This document shows positions 1 to 5,637 of a stretch of DNA of 6,702 nt, in pieces. This DNA is from Candidatus Desantisbacteria bacterium CG2_30_40_21 (lineage in GTDB: Bacteria > UBA9089 > CG2-30-40-21). A program made the translations under genes and the position numbers. The notes beneath the pieces were generated by a model. It saw nothing but the letters and a program-made list of their open reading frames with translations, was not told the origin of the DNA and did no database searches. Each line of letters starts with the position of its first letter. The stretch's first letter is position 1. The DNA is taken from positions 1 to 6,702 of the forward strand of contig MNYI01000003.1 in the NCBI GenBank assembly GCA_001873945.1, read 5' to 3'.

Positions 1-117
1 CAAAGAACGCAAAGATCACAAGGCTCACTTATTTCTCACACAAAGCCACAGAGATCACAAAGACATATGAGATTTTTCTTCTTTTCTGTCCTTTGTGTGC
101 TTTGTGTCTCTGCGAGA
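1..117. repeat. Inverted-repeat element made of ~9-bp CAAAGATCA-like units
   Basis: Left part carries degenerate units of about 9 bp (CAAAGAACG at 1-9, CAAAGATCA at 10-18, CAAGGCTCA at 19-27, CAGAGATCA at 49-57, CAAAGACAT at 58-66). The right part carries the complementary sense (CTTTGTGTG at 91-99, CTTTGTGTC at 100-108, then TCTGCGAGA). The arms at about 33-65 and 87-121 can pair imperfectly around a T-rich centre. No reading frame is supported here. The element lies 3' of fliI and probably continues beyond the left edge. Similar CACAAAGACACAGAG-type strings are, from memory, abundant in several uncultured bacterial genomes; that is recollection, not a search. The remaining stretch 118-194 shows nothing I can support. 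Confidence 0.6.
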
Positions 118-194
118 AGAAATTCCGATTGCACAGGTCGAGTTATTTTTTCTTGACGACTTAAACTCATAGGGAAAGCGTAAAGAGGGCAAAT

Positions 195-1523
195 TTACCC
201 TTGTGTCCCTTCCTCTTCCCCAAATATTTTCAGCAAGGTTTTTATAGTTGTCTGGTAATCTGCTTTTTCATATATCCCTTGTTTAAGAAACTCCTCTACC
301 TCTTCAATCTTGGAGAGGGCATAATCAATCTTCGGGTTTGATCCCTTTACATATGCCCCAATATTTATCAGATCCTGAGACTCTTTTATGATTGCAACTA
401 TTTCTTTTAATCTTCTGGCTGCCTGATCATGGCTGGCATCAACAATATCAATCATTACTCGGCTAATGCTTGAGAGGACATCAATTGCAGGATAATAATT
501 TCTATGTGCCAGATCACGGGAGAGAACCACATGGCCATCTAAGATTGCTCTGGTATTATCTGCTATTGGTTCGTTCATATCATCTGCATCCACAAGGATG
601 GTATAGAGCCCGGTAATAGTTCCTACAGAATTCGTTCCTGCCCTTTCTAAGAGTTTGGGTAGAATGGTGAAGACTGAAGGGGTAAATCCCCGGGTTGTTG
701 GCGGCTCACCAATAGAGAGACCAACCTCTCGCTGCGCCCGAGCAAATCGTGTAATAGAATCTATCATAAGCATAACGGCATAACCCTGATCCCGAAAAAA
801 TTCAGCAATAGCAGTGGCAACAAATGCTCCTTTTAATCTGAGCAATGGAGACTGTTCTGCTGTAGCTACAATTACCACAGATCGTTTCAATCCTTCCTCT
901 CCAAGGTCTTTTTCAATGAAATCATTAACCTCTCTTCCCCTTTCCCCAATCAAGCCAATAACATTTATATCTGCTCGGGTATTTCTGGCAACCATACCCA
1001 TCAGGGTACTTTTGCCTACCCCGCTTCCAGAAAATATGCCAAATCGTTGTCCCTTTCCTACAGTCAGGATAGCATCAATGGCTCTAATCCCTAAGGGTAA
1101 TACCTCTTTAATCCTCGGTCTACAGATTGGATCCGGGGGCGAGTTAAGGACAGGGTATTCTTGAGTACAGAGGAGTGGTCCATGTTCATCTATTGGTCTT
1201 GCCAGTCCATCAAGGATCCTTCCCCGTAATTCCTCTCCTACCGGTACATTAAAGAAGCTACCAGTAGAAATAACCTCACAGTTTGGGGCTATTCCTTCCA
1301 TTTCTCCCAGAGGCATGAGCAGAATCCTATCCTCCCTGAATCCCACAACCTCTGCCTTTATAAATGTTCCTGAAGAAAAACGAATCAGGCAGACCTCCCC
1401 AAGGGCACAAGGCGGGCCAGCTGATTCAATTAACAGACCAATTACCTGTTTTACCTTGCCTTTAAGCTGAATGGTCTCTATATGCTCCAGTTTTTCTTTG
1501 TATTTAGATATAAGTGGTTTCAT
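195..1523 (-). CDS. fliI: Flagellar protein export ATPase FliI
   Basis: FliI is the cytoplasmic hexameric ATPase that, with FliH and FliJ, energises substrate delivery to the flagellar type III export gate. From the preferred start the product is 442 aa, normal for the family. Positions below count from an upstream ATG at 1535 (446 aa). An N-terminal beta-barrel region (about 25-95) is followed by the nucleotide-binding core: Walker A GSGVGKST at 170-177, catalytic-glutamate motif GERGRE at 197-202, Walker B VMLMIDS at 254-260, the GEPPTTRG segment at 276-283 and NEPIADNTRAILDGHVVLSR at 321-340. These favour FliI over the F1 beta subunit; a virulence-type T3SS ATPase is less likely because no injectisome gene is present. 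Start choice: the upstream reading begins ATG GAG GAA TCA ATG, so its first ATG overlaps a GGAGGA ribosome site placed 5 nt before the second ATG at 1523. No fliH, fliG or fliJ is visible. It lies about 41 bp after comF, likely cotranscribed. Confidence 0.95.
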   Translation of the reverse strand: MKPLISKYKEKLEHIETIQLKGKVKQVIGLLIESAGPPCALGEVCLIRFSSGTFIKAEVVGFREDRILLMPLGEMEGIAPNCEVISTGSFFNVPVGEELRGRILDGLARPIDEHGPLLCTQEYPVLNSPPDPICRPRIKEVLPLGIRAIDAILTVGKGQRFGIFSGSGVGKSTLMGMVARNTRADINVIGLIGERGREVNDFIEKDLGEEGLKRSVVIVATAEQSPLLRLKGAFVATAIAEFFRDQGYAVMLMIDSITRFARAQREVGLSIGEPPTTRGFTPSVFTILPKLLERAGTNSVGTITGLYTILVDADDMNEPIADNTRAILDGHVVLSRDLAHRNYYPAIDVLSSISRVMIDIVDASHDQAARRLKEIVAIIKESQDLINIGAYVKGSNPKIDYALSKIEEVEEFLKQGIYEKADYQTTIKTLLKIFGEEEGTQG

Positions 1524-1527
1524 TGAT

Positions 1528-1533
1528 TCCTCC
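1528..1533 (-). promoter_or_regulatory. Ribosome binding site deciding the fliI start
   Basis: GGAGGA on the minus strand, with 5 nt between GGAGG and the ATG at 1523. It overlaps the in-frame upstream ATG (1533-1535), which itself has only weak purine sequence before it. This supports initiation at 1523 and a product four residues shorter than the longest reading. Confidence 0.7.
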
Positions 1534-1564
1534 ATTTATACTCAAGTGGGACATAAATTGCAAT

Positions 1565-2314
1565 TCACACTCCCCTTGCTATGGTCAGGACAAAAATATC
1601 ACTGGCACCAGATTTTTTCAAGATTCGGCTGCACTCATTTGAGGTAGCACCGGTTGTAAAAACATCGTCAATCAAAAGTACCCTTTTCCCTGAAAATTCT
1701 TTAGGCTGCTGGATACAAAAAGCATTATACACATTTCTTATTCGCTGGTTTCTTTTCAGTGAAGCCTGTGTGATAGTGGCTTTTATCCTTTTGAGATTAT
1801 TTCGAGACACAGGGATACTCAGCTTTTTACCTATGAAGCCAGCCAGAAGAGCTGACTGATTATATCCTCTTTTTCTTAATCTGGCTTTGCACAAGGGGAT
1901 AGGGACGATAATATCTATTTTGTTTATCCATTCCAGATGAATGATACTATCTACCATTAGATGACCAAGGATGTTTTGCAGCCCTGTTTTGCCTTCATAC
2001 TTAAAGAGCCAGATAGCCTTTTTTAATACCCCTTCATATGTTCCAACTGCTCGTGCAAATGTAAAATATCTCCTCATGGTACGGCATTCACGGCATAAGG
2101 GATGTTGCAATCGACTAAATGATGAAACCAATGGCTTTCCACACTTATCACATACAGGCAACTCAATTGGTACTATTTTTTCAAGACAATTAGAGCAAAT
2201 GTATCGTTCTTTTATCATTTCCAGAGGGTTGGAGCAAAGGCTGCATTCTGCTGGAAAGATAAGGTTGAACAATCCCCAAAGAAGAGTTTTTGCCATGGGT
2301 AACAATTGTAGCAT
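1565..2314 (-). CDS. comF: ComF family protein (amidophosphoribosyltransferase-like)
   Basis: Product is 249 aa, typical of ComF/ComFC/GntX proteins. The N-terminus carries four CxxC pairs (C24/C27, C40/C43, C55/C58, C74/C77), a zinc-ribbon-like region. The C-terminal half is a type I phosphoribosyltransferase fold: KRGYNQSALLA at 148-158, TQASLKRNQRIRNVYNAF at 182-199 and the PRPP-binding loop VLLIDDVFTTGAT at 212-224. In naturally competent bacteria ComF acts in the cytoplasm on incoming single-stranded DNA with the ComFA helicase; many carriers are not known to be competent and the reaction is unsettled. No comFA or other competence gene lies here. The start overlaps the upstream radical SAM stop as TAATG, so translation is probably coupled. 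An AAAGGAA site 6 nt before the ATG supports this start; an internal ATG at 2296 lacks one. Confidence 0.92.
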   Translation of the reverse strand: MLQLLPMAKTLLWGLFNLIFPAECSLCSNPLEMIKERYICSNCLEKIVPIELPVCDKCGKPLVSSFSRLQHPLCRECRTMRRYFTFARAVGTYEGVLKKAIWLFKYEGKTGLQNILGHLMVDSIIHLEWINKIDIIVPIPLCKARLRKRGYNQSALLAGFIGKKLSIPVSRNNLKRIKATITQASLKRNQRIRNVYNAFCIQQPKEFSGKRVLLIDDVFTTGATSNECSRILKKSGASDIFVLTIARGV

Positions 2315-3306
2315 TAAAGATTCCTTTCACCACACCACGGATCCGCAGCCATATAATCTTTTTCTTTGGAATAATAATATGCCCTGGCTCTACAGCCGCC
2401 ACAGATTTCCCGATATTCACAACCCCTGCATTTTCCCTTATAGGCAGAGCTTCGGAGCTTACGGAGTATTGGGGACTCCTTCCATAGGACAGAGAATGGT
2501 GTTTCCTTAATATTTCCTATTATCAACGGCAGATAAGGGCAGGGGGAAATATCCCCATTGGGTAAGATGCAGCAATAACTTATCCCTGCCAGACAACCTC
2601 GCACAAAGTGAGGGGACATGCAGCCTGCTTTAGAGGCAAGAGGCATAAATTGAGGGGCACAGGTTGGTTTTAATTCAAAAGCAGGATTCTTTAGCTGTCT
2701 TTCTGTAATGTCCTTTAGCAGAGCAATATATTTTTTTTGAGACATTTGAGATGTTAATTCTTTTGCACGGCCGGTATGCACCAAAAAAAAGATATGATGT
2801 GCCTTTGCCCCAAGCCGTTGAGACATATCAGCAAGTTCAGCAAGTTTATCCATATTAAAATCCATAACCGTGGTGTGTATCTGAAAATCAAGCCCCATCT
2901 GGAGACAGGCATTGATACCAGCCATAGTTTGTTCAAAAGACCCCGGACATTGCCTGAATTCATCATGGTTTTTTGAATTACTACTGTCAAGGCTTATCCC
3001 TACCCGACCAATTCCAGCATCTTTCAATCTCTTTGCTATCTTCAAATCAATCAATGTCCCATTGCTTCCCAGAACACAACGAATTCCCATAGATGCAGCA
3101 TATTCAATCAATTCATATATATCATCCCTAAGCAGTGCCTCTCCACCAGAAAAGATAATGCGATCAAAGCCACTTTCTCTGAGTTCAAACAACAGGTGCT
3201 TGCCCTCAATAGTATTCAGCTCATGCTCATCCCTTTCCCCAGCATCACGATAGCAATGTTTACACCGCAGATTGCACGCTTTCGTCATGTTCCATGAAAC
3301 AAACAT
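2314..3306 (-). CDS. Radical SAM/SPASM protein, NirJ/AhbC/AhbD-like
   Basis: Product is 330 aa. The radical SAM motif CxxxCxxC is C11/C15/C18 in TKACNLRCKHCYRDAG, very near the N-terminus; SGGE at 53-56 is the SAM-binding motif and SLDSS at 105-109 follows. The C-terminus has a SPASM-type cysteine set for auxiliary iron-sulfur clusters: C238 and C256 (Cx12Gx4C), then C293/C296/C302/C305 in a Cx2Cx5Cx2C pattern ending CGGCRARAY, and C325. Extra cysteines are C216, C229, C245 and C246. The VSWNMT opening, TCAPQ and CGGCRARAY resemble enzymes of heme d1 or siroheme-dependent heme synthesis (NirJ, AhbC, AhbD). Peptide-modifying SPASM maturases share much of this, so the substrate is left open. 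No heme gene or precursor peptide is visible. The gene is cytoplasmic, starts at ATG with GGAGG 4 nt upstream, and overlaps comF by one base. Confidence 0.88.
   Translation of the reverse strand: MFVSWNMTKACNLRCKHCYRDAGERDEHELNTIEGKHLLFELRESGFDRIIFSGGEALLRDDIYELIEYAASMGIRCVLGSNGTLIDLKIAKRLKDAGIGRVGISLDSSNSKNHDEFRQCPGSFEQTMAGINACLQMGLDFQIHTTVMDFNMDKLAELADMSQRLGAKAHHIFFLVHTGRAKELTSQMSQKKYIALLKDITERQLKNPAFELKPTCAPQFMPLASKAGCMSPHFVRGCLAGISYCCILPNGDISPCPYLPLIIGNIKETPFSVLWKESPILRKLRSSAYKGKCRGCEYREICGGCRARAYYYSKEKDYMAADPWCGERNL
2321..2327 (-). promoter_or_regulatory. Ribosome binding site of comF, inside the upstream gene
   Basis: AAAGGAA on the minus strand, 6 nt before the comF ATG and wholly within the last codons of the radical SAM gene. 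Together with the one-base TAATG overlap it indicates coupled translation of the two genes. Confidence 0.6.
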
Positions 3307-3310
3307 AATG

Positions 3311-3315
3311 CCTCC
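3311..3315 (-). promoter_or_regulatory. Ribosome binding site of the radical SAM gene
   Basis: GGAGG on the minus strand with a short 4-nt spacing to the ATG at 3306. It lies 4 bp from the 22-bp palindrome at 3320-3341, so anything binding or folding there could affect initiation. Confidence 0.65.
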
Positions 3316-3319
3316 AGAT

Positions 3320-3341
3320 TATAGGTCTTATAAGACCTATA
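3320..3341. repeat. Perfect 22-bp palindrome before the radical SAM gene
   Basis: The core ATAGGTCTTATAAGACCTAT (3321-3340) is exactly self-complementary and is extended by one T-A pair on each side. TATAGG recurs just after it (3340-3345). It sits 14-35 bp upstream of the radical SAM start codon. It could be a dimeric-repressor operator, a cruciform or hairpin, or a member of an interspersed repeat family; the sequence alone does not decide. A TATAAT hexamer on the minus strand (3318-3323) overlaps its edge but has no matching -35. Confidence 0.7.
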
Positions 3342-3360
3342 TAGGCGAGTTAGAAAATAA

Positions 3361-3463
3361 GTTGATAGATTGATGAGTTGAATAGTTGATAGGTTGAAGA
3401 AACACAAAGACATAATTCCTAAACATTTCCCATCAACCCATCAACTTATCAACTATTCAACTC
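3361..3463. repeat. Inverted repeat with arms of 8-bp tandem units
   Basis: Left arm is five 8-mers: GTTGATAG (3361), ATTGATGA (3369), GTTGAATA (3377), GTTGATAG (3385), GTTGAAGA (3393). The right arm is four units in the opposite sense: CATCAACC (3431), CATCAACT (3439), TATCAACT (3447), ATTCAACT (3455). A 17-bp exact complementary match joins 3375-3391 to 3447-3463. The centre contains AACACAAAGACATA, which resembles the 9-bp family at the left edge. The right arm begins 3 bp from the HD-GYP stop. The hairpin lacks a GC-rich stem and a following T-run in the direction of transcription, so a classical terminator is not supported. Confidence 0.8.
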
Positions 3464-3466
3464 TTT

Positions 3467-5020
3467 TTAAATATATTCCCCAAACTTTTCCTTTCTCTTT
3501 TCCAACACATTTAAGAAGGCATCAACTACCTTAGGATCAAACTGTTTACCAGCACACCTTTTAAGCTCCATGATTGCGGCATCGATATCAAGGGCATTTC
3601 TATATGGTCTATTAGAAACCATTGCCTCAAAGGAATCAGCCACCTCAATAATTCGAGCCTCAAGGGATATTTCATCCCCAGACAAGCCATTTGGATACCC
3701 TCTTCCATCTATCCTTTCATGATGTTGTGAAACCCCAGTAACAATATCTTTTGGAAATTCTCCGGATGAAAGGATCTTAAAGCTGATAAATGGATGATTT
3801 TTTACCTTTTCAAACTCATCTTGTGTTAATCCACCCGGTTTAAGAAGTATATTTTCCGGTATGCCAATTTTTCCAATATCATGAAGAAGGGTAGCAATCT
3901 CAATGGTTTCTATAACTGCCTTTGGCATATTAAGCTCCCGTGCAGTAGCCACAGCATACCATGCTGTCCGTTCGCAATGTCCTCGGGTATGGCTATCCTT
4001 AGCCTCTATTGCCTCTGCCAGAGAGCGGGTAATATTTATAAGATTAGTTTTAATCACAGTAATCAATCTCTTATTTTCAATAGCTATTGCAGAATGAACA
4101 GTCAGATTACTCAAAACTTGAATCTCATCCATTGTATATTCATGAGGTCTTGTGGAATAAACCGTAAGCACACCAAGTATACTATCCCTCATCAATAAGG
4201 GCACTGATAACATGGAAACAATTCCTTCATCTATCACCTGTTGTGGATTTTCCAAAAGATTGTTTATCCTTACATCCTCTACAGCTATTGGTCTTTTTGT
4301 CTCTGCCACTCGACCAATAATACTGTTGCCTATTTTTATCTCATGCCTTTCATCAACATACTTCTTGCTCAACCCACAAGAAACAGTCATAACCAGCTCT
4401 TTTTTCCCCTGATCCAATAATCGCAGGGAACATTTTTTTGTATTCATGATTTTAGCTGTATTTTTAACAATGGTGTCTAAGACATCCTTTAGTTCAGCAT
4501 GGGCTATCATGGTTTTACTTATCTGGCTTATAGCAGCAATCTCTGTATCTTTCTGCTTCAGCAAAATCTTATCATTGTATAACTCAGAGATGAGTTTACT
4601 TGTAGCTTCCATATCTTTCAAGATAGTGTCCAATTTTTTTTTCGGCAGGGAAGGGCGGACATTTGCCAGGGGTGCTACCCCTGCCAGAGGTGCTACCTCC
4701 TTGTTCGTCGTTTTATTTCTGGAGCACAGTTCCTCGGAGACCATCCCGCCAACAAGATTATCCCTCAGCACAATCGGCACAATCAGGCACAGATTTCCAG
4801 TTGGGCTTATAACCTGTTCCCCTTTACCCATAGCAGATAGCCTTTTTAATGTTTCAGCATAGAATTCAAGGCAAATGCTTGAATCAACCTCCCCATCTAT
4901 TACCTCCCCTCTTTCATTAATCAACCACATATTCAGCCCTGATGCCTTCTGCAACATTTTTATTATCTGATGAATTCGAGACGAAACAATTAACCTTGAC
5001 AGTGTACATTGTCTGGGCAA
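3467..5020 (-). CDS. GAF domain-containing HD-GYP cyclic-di-GMP phosphodiesterase
   Basis: Product is 517 aa and likely cytoplasmic: no signal peptide or membrane segment is seen. Domains in order: an N-terminal sensor-like region (about 8-100, possibly PocR-like, uncertain); a linker with the doubled motif VAPLAG/VAPLAN (109-120); a probable signalling helix (about 130-165); a GAF domain (about 168-315); and an HD-GYP domain (about 325-510). HD-GYP marks are HTRGH at 344-348, LLHDIGKIGIP at 378-388, H409, HHERIDGRGYP at 433-443 and ADSFEAM at 461-467 (D462). Such enzymes hydrolyse cyclic-di-GMP to pGpG or GMP, here presumably controlled by GAF and N-terminal signals. Oddities: H344 where family members usually have Tyr or Glu, and Glu465 where Asp is common. 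Translation starts at TTG behind a very strong AGGAGGT site 8 nt away. It is 57 bp after the secreted-protein gene. Proximity to fliI fits a motility link but does not prove one. Confidence 0.92.
   Translation of the reverse strand: MPRQCTLSRLIVSSRIHQIIKMLQKASGLNMWLINERGEVIDGEVDSSICLEFYAETLKRLSAMGKGEQVISPTGNLCLIVPIVLRDNLVGGMVSEELCSRNKTTNKEVAPLAGVAPLANVRPSLPKKKLDTILKDMEATSKLISELYNDKILLKQKDTEIAAISQISKTMIAHAELKDVLDTIVKNTAKIMNTKKCSLRLLDQGKKELVMTVSCGLSKKYVDERHEIKIGNSIIGRVAETKRPIAVEDVRINNLLENPQQVIDEGIVSMLSVPLLMRDSILGVLTVYSTRPHEYTMDEIQVLSNLTVHSAIAIENKRLITVIKTNLINITRSLAEAIEAKDSHTRGHCERTAWYAVATARELNMPKAVIETIEIATLLHDIGKIGIPENILLKPGGLTQDEFEKVKNHPFISFKILSSGEFPKDIVTGVSQHHERIDGRGYPNGLSGDEISLEARIIEVADSFEAMVSNRPYRNALDIDAAIMELKRCAGKQFDPKVVDAFLNVLEKRKEKFGEYI
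4665..4700. repeat. Two tandem 18-bp units forming mini-hairpins inside the HD-GYP gene
   Basis: Units are GCCAGGGGTGCTACCCCT (4665-4682) and GCCAGAGGTGCTACCTCC (4683-4700), differing at three positions. Each contains an inverted repeat around GCT: AGGGGT/ACCCCT (4668-4682) and GAGGT/ACCTC (4687-4699). Two of the differences are paired with each other in the stem (G-C becomes A-T), so the hairpin is kept. Eighteen bases is six codons, so the array stays in frame and yields VAPLAG VAPLAN in the linker before the GAF domain. Confidence 0.8.
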
Positions 5021-5028
5021 GATTTAAT

Positions 5029-5035
5029 ACCTCCT
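5029..5035 (-). promoter_or_regulatory. Strong ribosome binding site for a TTG start
   Basis: AGGAGGT on the minus strand, 8 nt before the TTG at 5020. It is the best Shine-Dalgarno match in the window and is what supports a TTG start for the HD-GYP gene. Confidence 0.75.
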
Positions 5036-5077
5036 GATATTTTATTATCGTAGGGATGACTCCTAACGACTGACCGC

Positions 5078-5620
5078 TTACTTAATAATACCATCCAACC
5101 TTATTGTCTGTATCTTTTGACCCACAGCATTATAGATATATATCTTCGAAGCATCCTCAAGGTAGGGAATATGTAAGATAATTTGCTGTTTATCCAATAT
5201 CTTCATTCTTTCATCCTCAATAGCCTGCTTCTCAATATCTTGTTTAACCTTGCGTTTAACCTTATAGAGACTATCACCTTTAATCAGGTTATTGCTTATT
5301 TGTTTAGGAAATCCATTTGATTTTTCATTCGCAGTATATCCTTGCGTATCAGCTGAAGCCTTTTTATTAATAGAAAAATACAGTGTTTTTAATGTCCTGC
5401 CTGCAAAAGAGACCATATTCATCTTATAGGTATTTGATCCCGGAAATGACTGGATATTTTTATCCCTTTCTGCATAGGTCTGCTTGATGCGTATTCCTTC
5501 ACACTCTACTTTATTCTTATTACAACTGAGTGATATTTCATAATGTTTAAGCCCAATATCTGCCTCTGTAGTTGAAGGAATAATAAAAATTGCAAGAAGT
5601 AATAGAAGATGCTTGAACAT
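5078..5620 (-). CDS. Small secreted protein of unknown function
   Basis: Not recognised. The 180-aa product opens with a clear signal peptide: MFKH, a hydrophobic core LLLLLAIFIIP and a plausible cleavage after TEA (residue 20), so it is probably exported. The mature part is lysine-rich, has two cysteines (C33, C40) that could form a disulfide, a beta-rich patch at about 66-86 (MNMVSFAGRTLKTLYFSIN), a charged stretch with helical character at about 115-143, and a C-terminal strand pair ILHIPYLEDASKIYIYNAVG at 147-166 followed by QKIQTIRL. That tail loosely recalls IYNxxGQ strands of Por/T9SS sorting domains or Ig-like repeats, but the strands that normally follow are missing and no sorting role is claimed. 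The ATG has GGAGG 5 nt upstream. The gene begins 17 bp after the pyrB stop, so it is probably cotranscribed with pyrB, without an evident functional link. Confidence 0.75.
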   Translation of the reverse strand: MFKHLLLLLAIFIIPSTTEADIGLKHYEISLSCNKNKVECEGIRIKQTYAERDKNIQSFPGSNTYKMNMVSFAGRTLKTLYFSINKKASADTQGYTANEKSNGFPKQISNNLIKGDSLYKVKRKVKQDIEKQAIEDERMKILDKQQIILHIPYLEDASKIYIYNAVGQKIQTIRLDGIIK

Positions 5621-5625
5621 ATCCC

Positions 5626-5630
5626 CCTCC
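5626..5630 (-). promoter_or_regulatory. Ribosome binding site of the secreted-protein gene
   Basis: GGAGG followed by GGGAT and the ATG at 5620 (5-nt spacing). It lies within the 17-bp gap after pyrB, 9 bp from the hairpin that covers the pyrB stop codon. Confidence 0.65.
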
Positions 5631-5637
5631 GTTTAGT

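Noticed and set aside
137..157. GTCGAG/CTTGAC hairpin after fliI
   Set aside because: Short stem needing a G-T pair and a 9-nt loop; the T-run lies in the loop rather than after the stem.
1971..2510. Plus-strand open frame of 179 codons
   Set aside because: It lies antisense to the comF and radical SAM genes, has no recognisable domain, and those genes have clear motifs.
3318..3323. TATAAT on the minus strand as a -10 box for the radical SAM gene
   Set aside because: It would place the transcript start inside the ribosome site, and no -35-like hexamer is found about 17 bp upstream.
3361..3463. Rho-independent terminator after the HD-GYP gene
   Set aside because: The stem is AT-rich, its loop region is long, and no T-run follows it in the minus-strand direction.
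3357..3463. CRISPR array
   Set aside because: The units are 8 bp with no spacers and run in inverted arms, unlike CRISPR repeats.
4446..4862. Plus-strand open frame of 138 codons with hydrophobic stretches
   Set aside because: It is antisense to the GAF/linker region of the HD-GYP gene; the hydrophobicity is a by-product of the complementary codons.
5049..5068. Hairpin CGTAGG...CCTAACG as a terminator after the secreted-protein gene
   Set aside because: The stem is about 6 bp with a bulge and has no T-tract, too weak to support.
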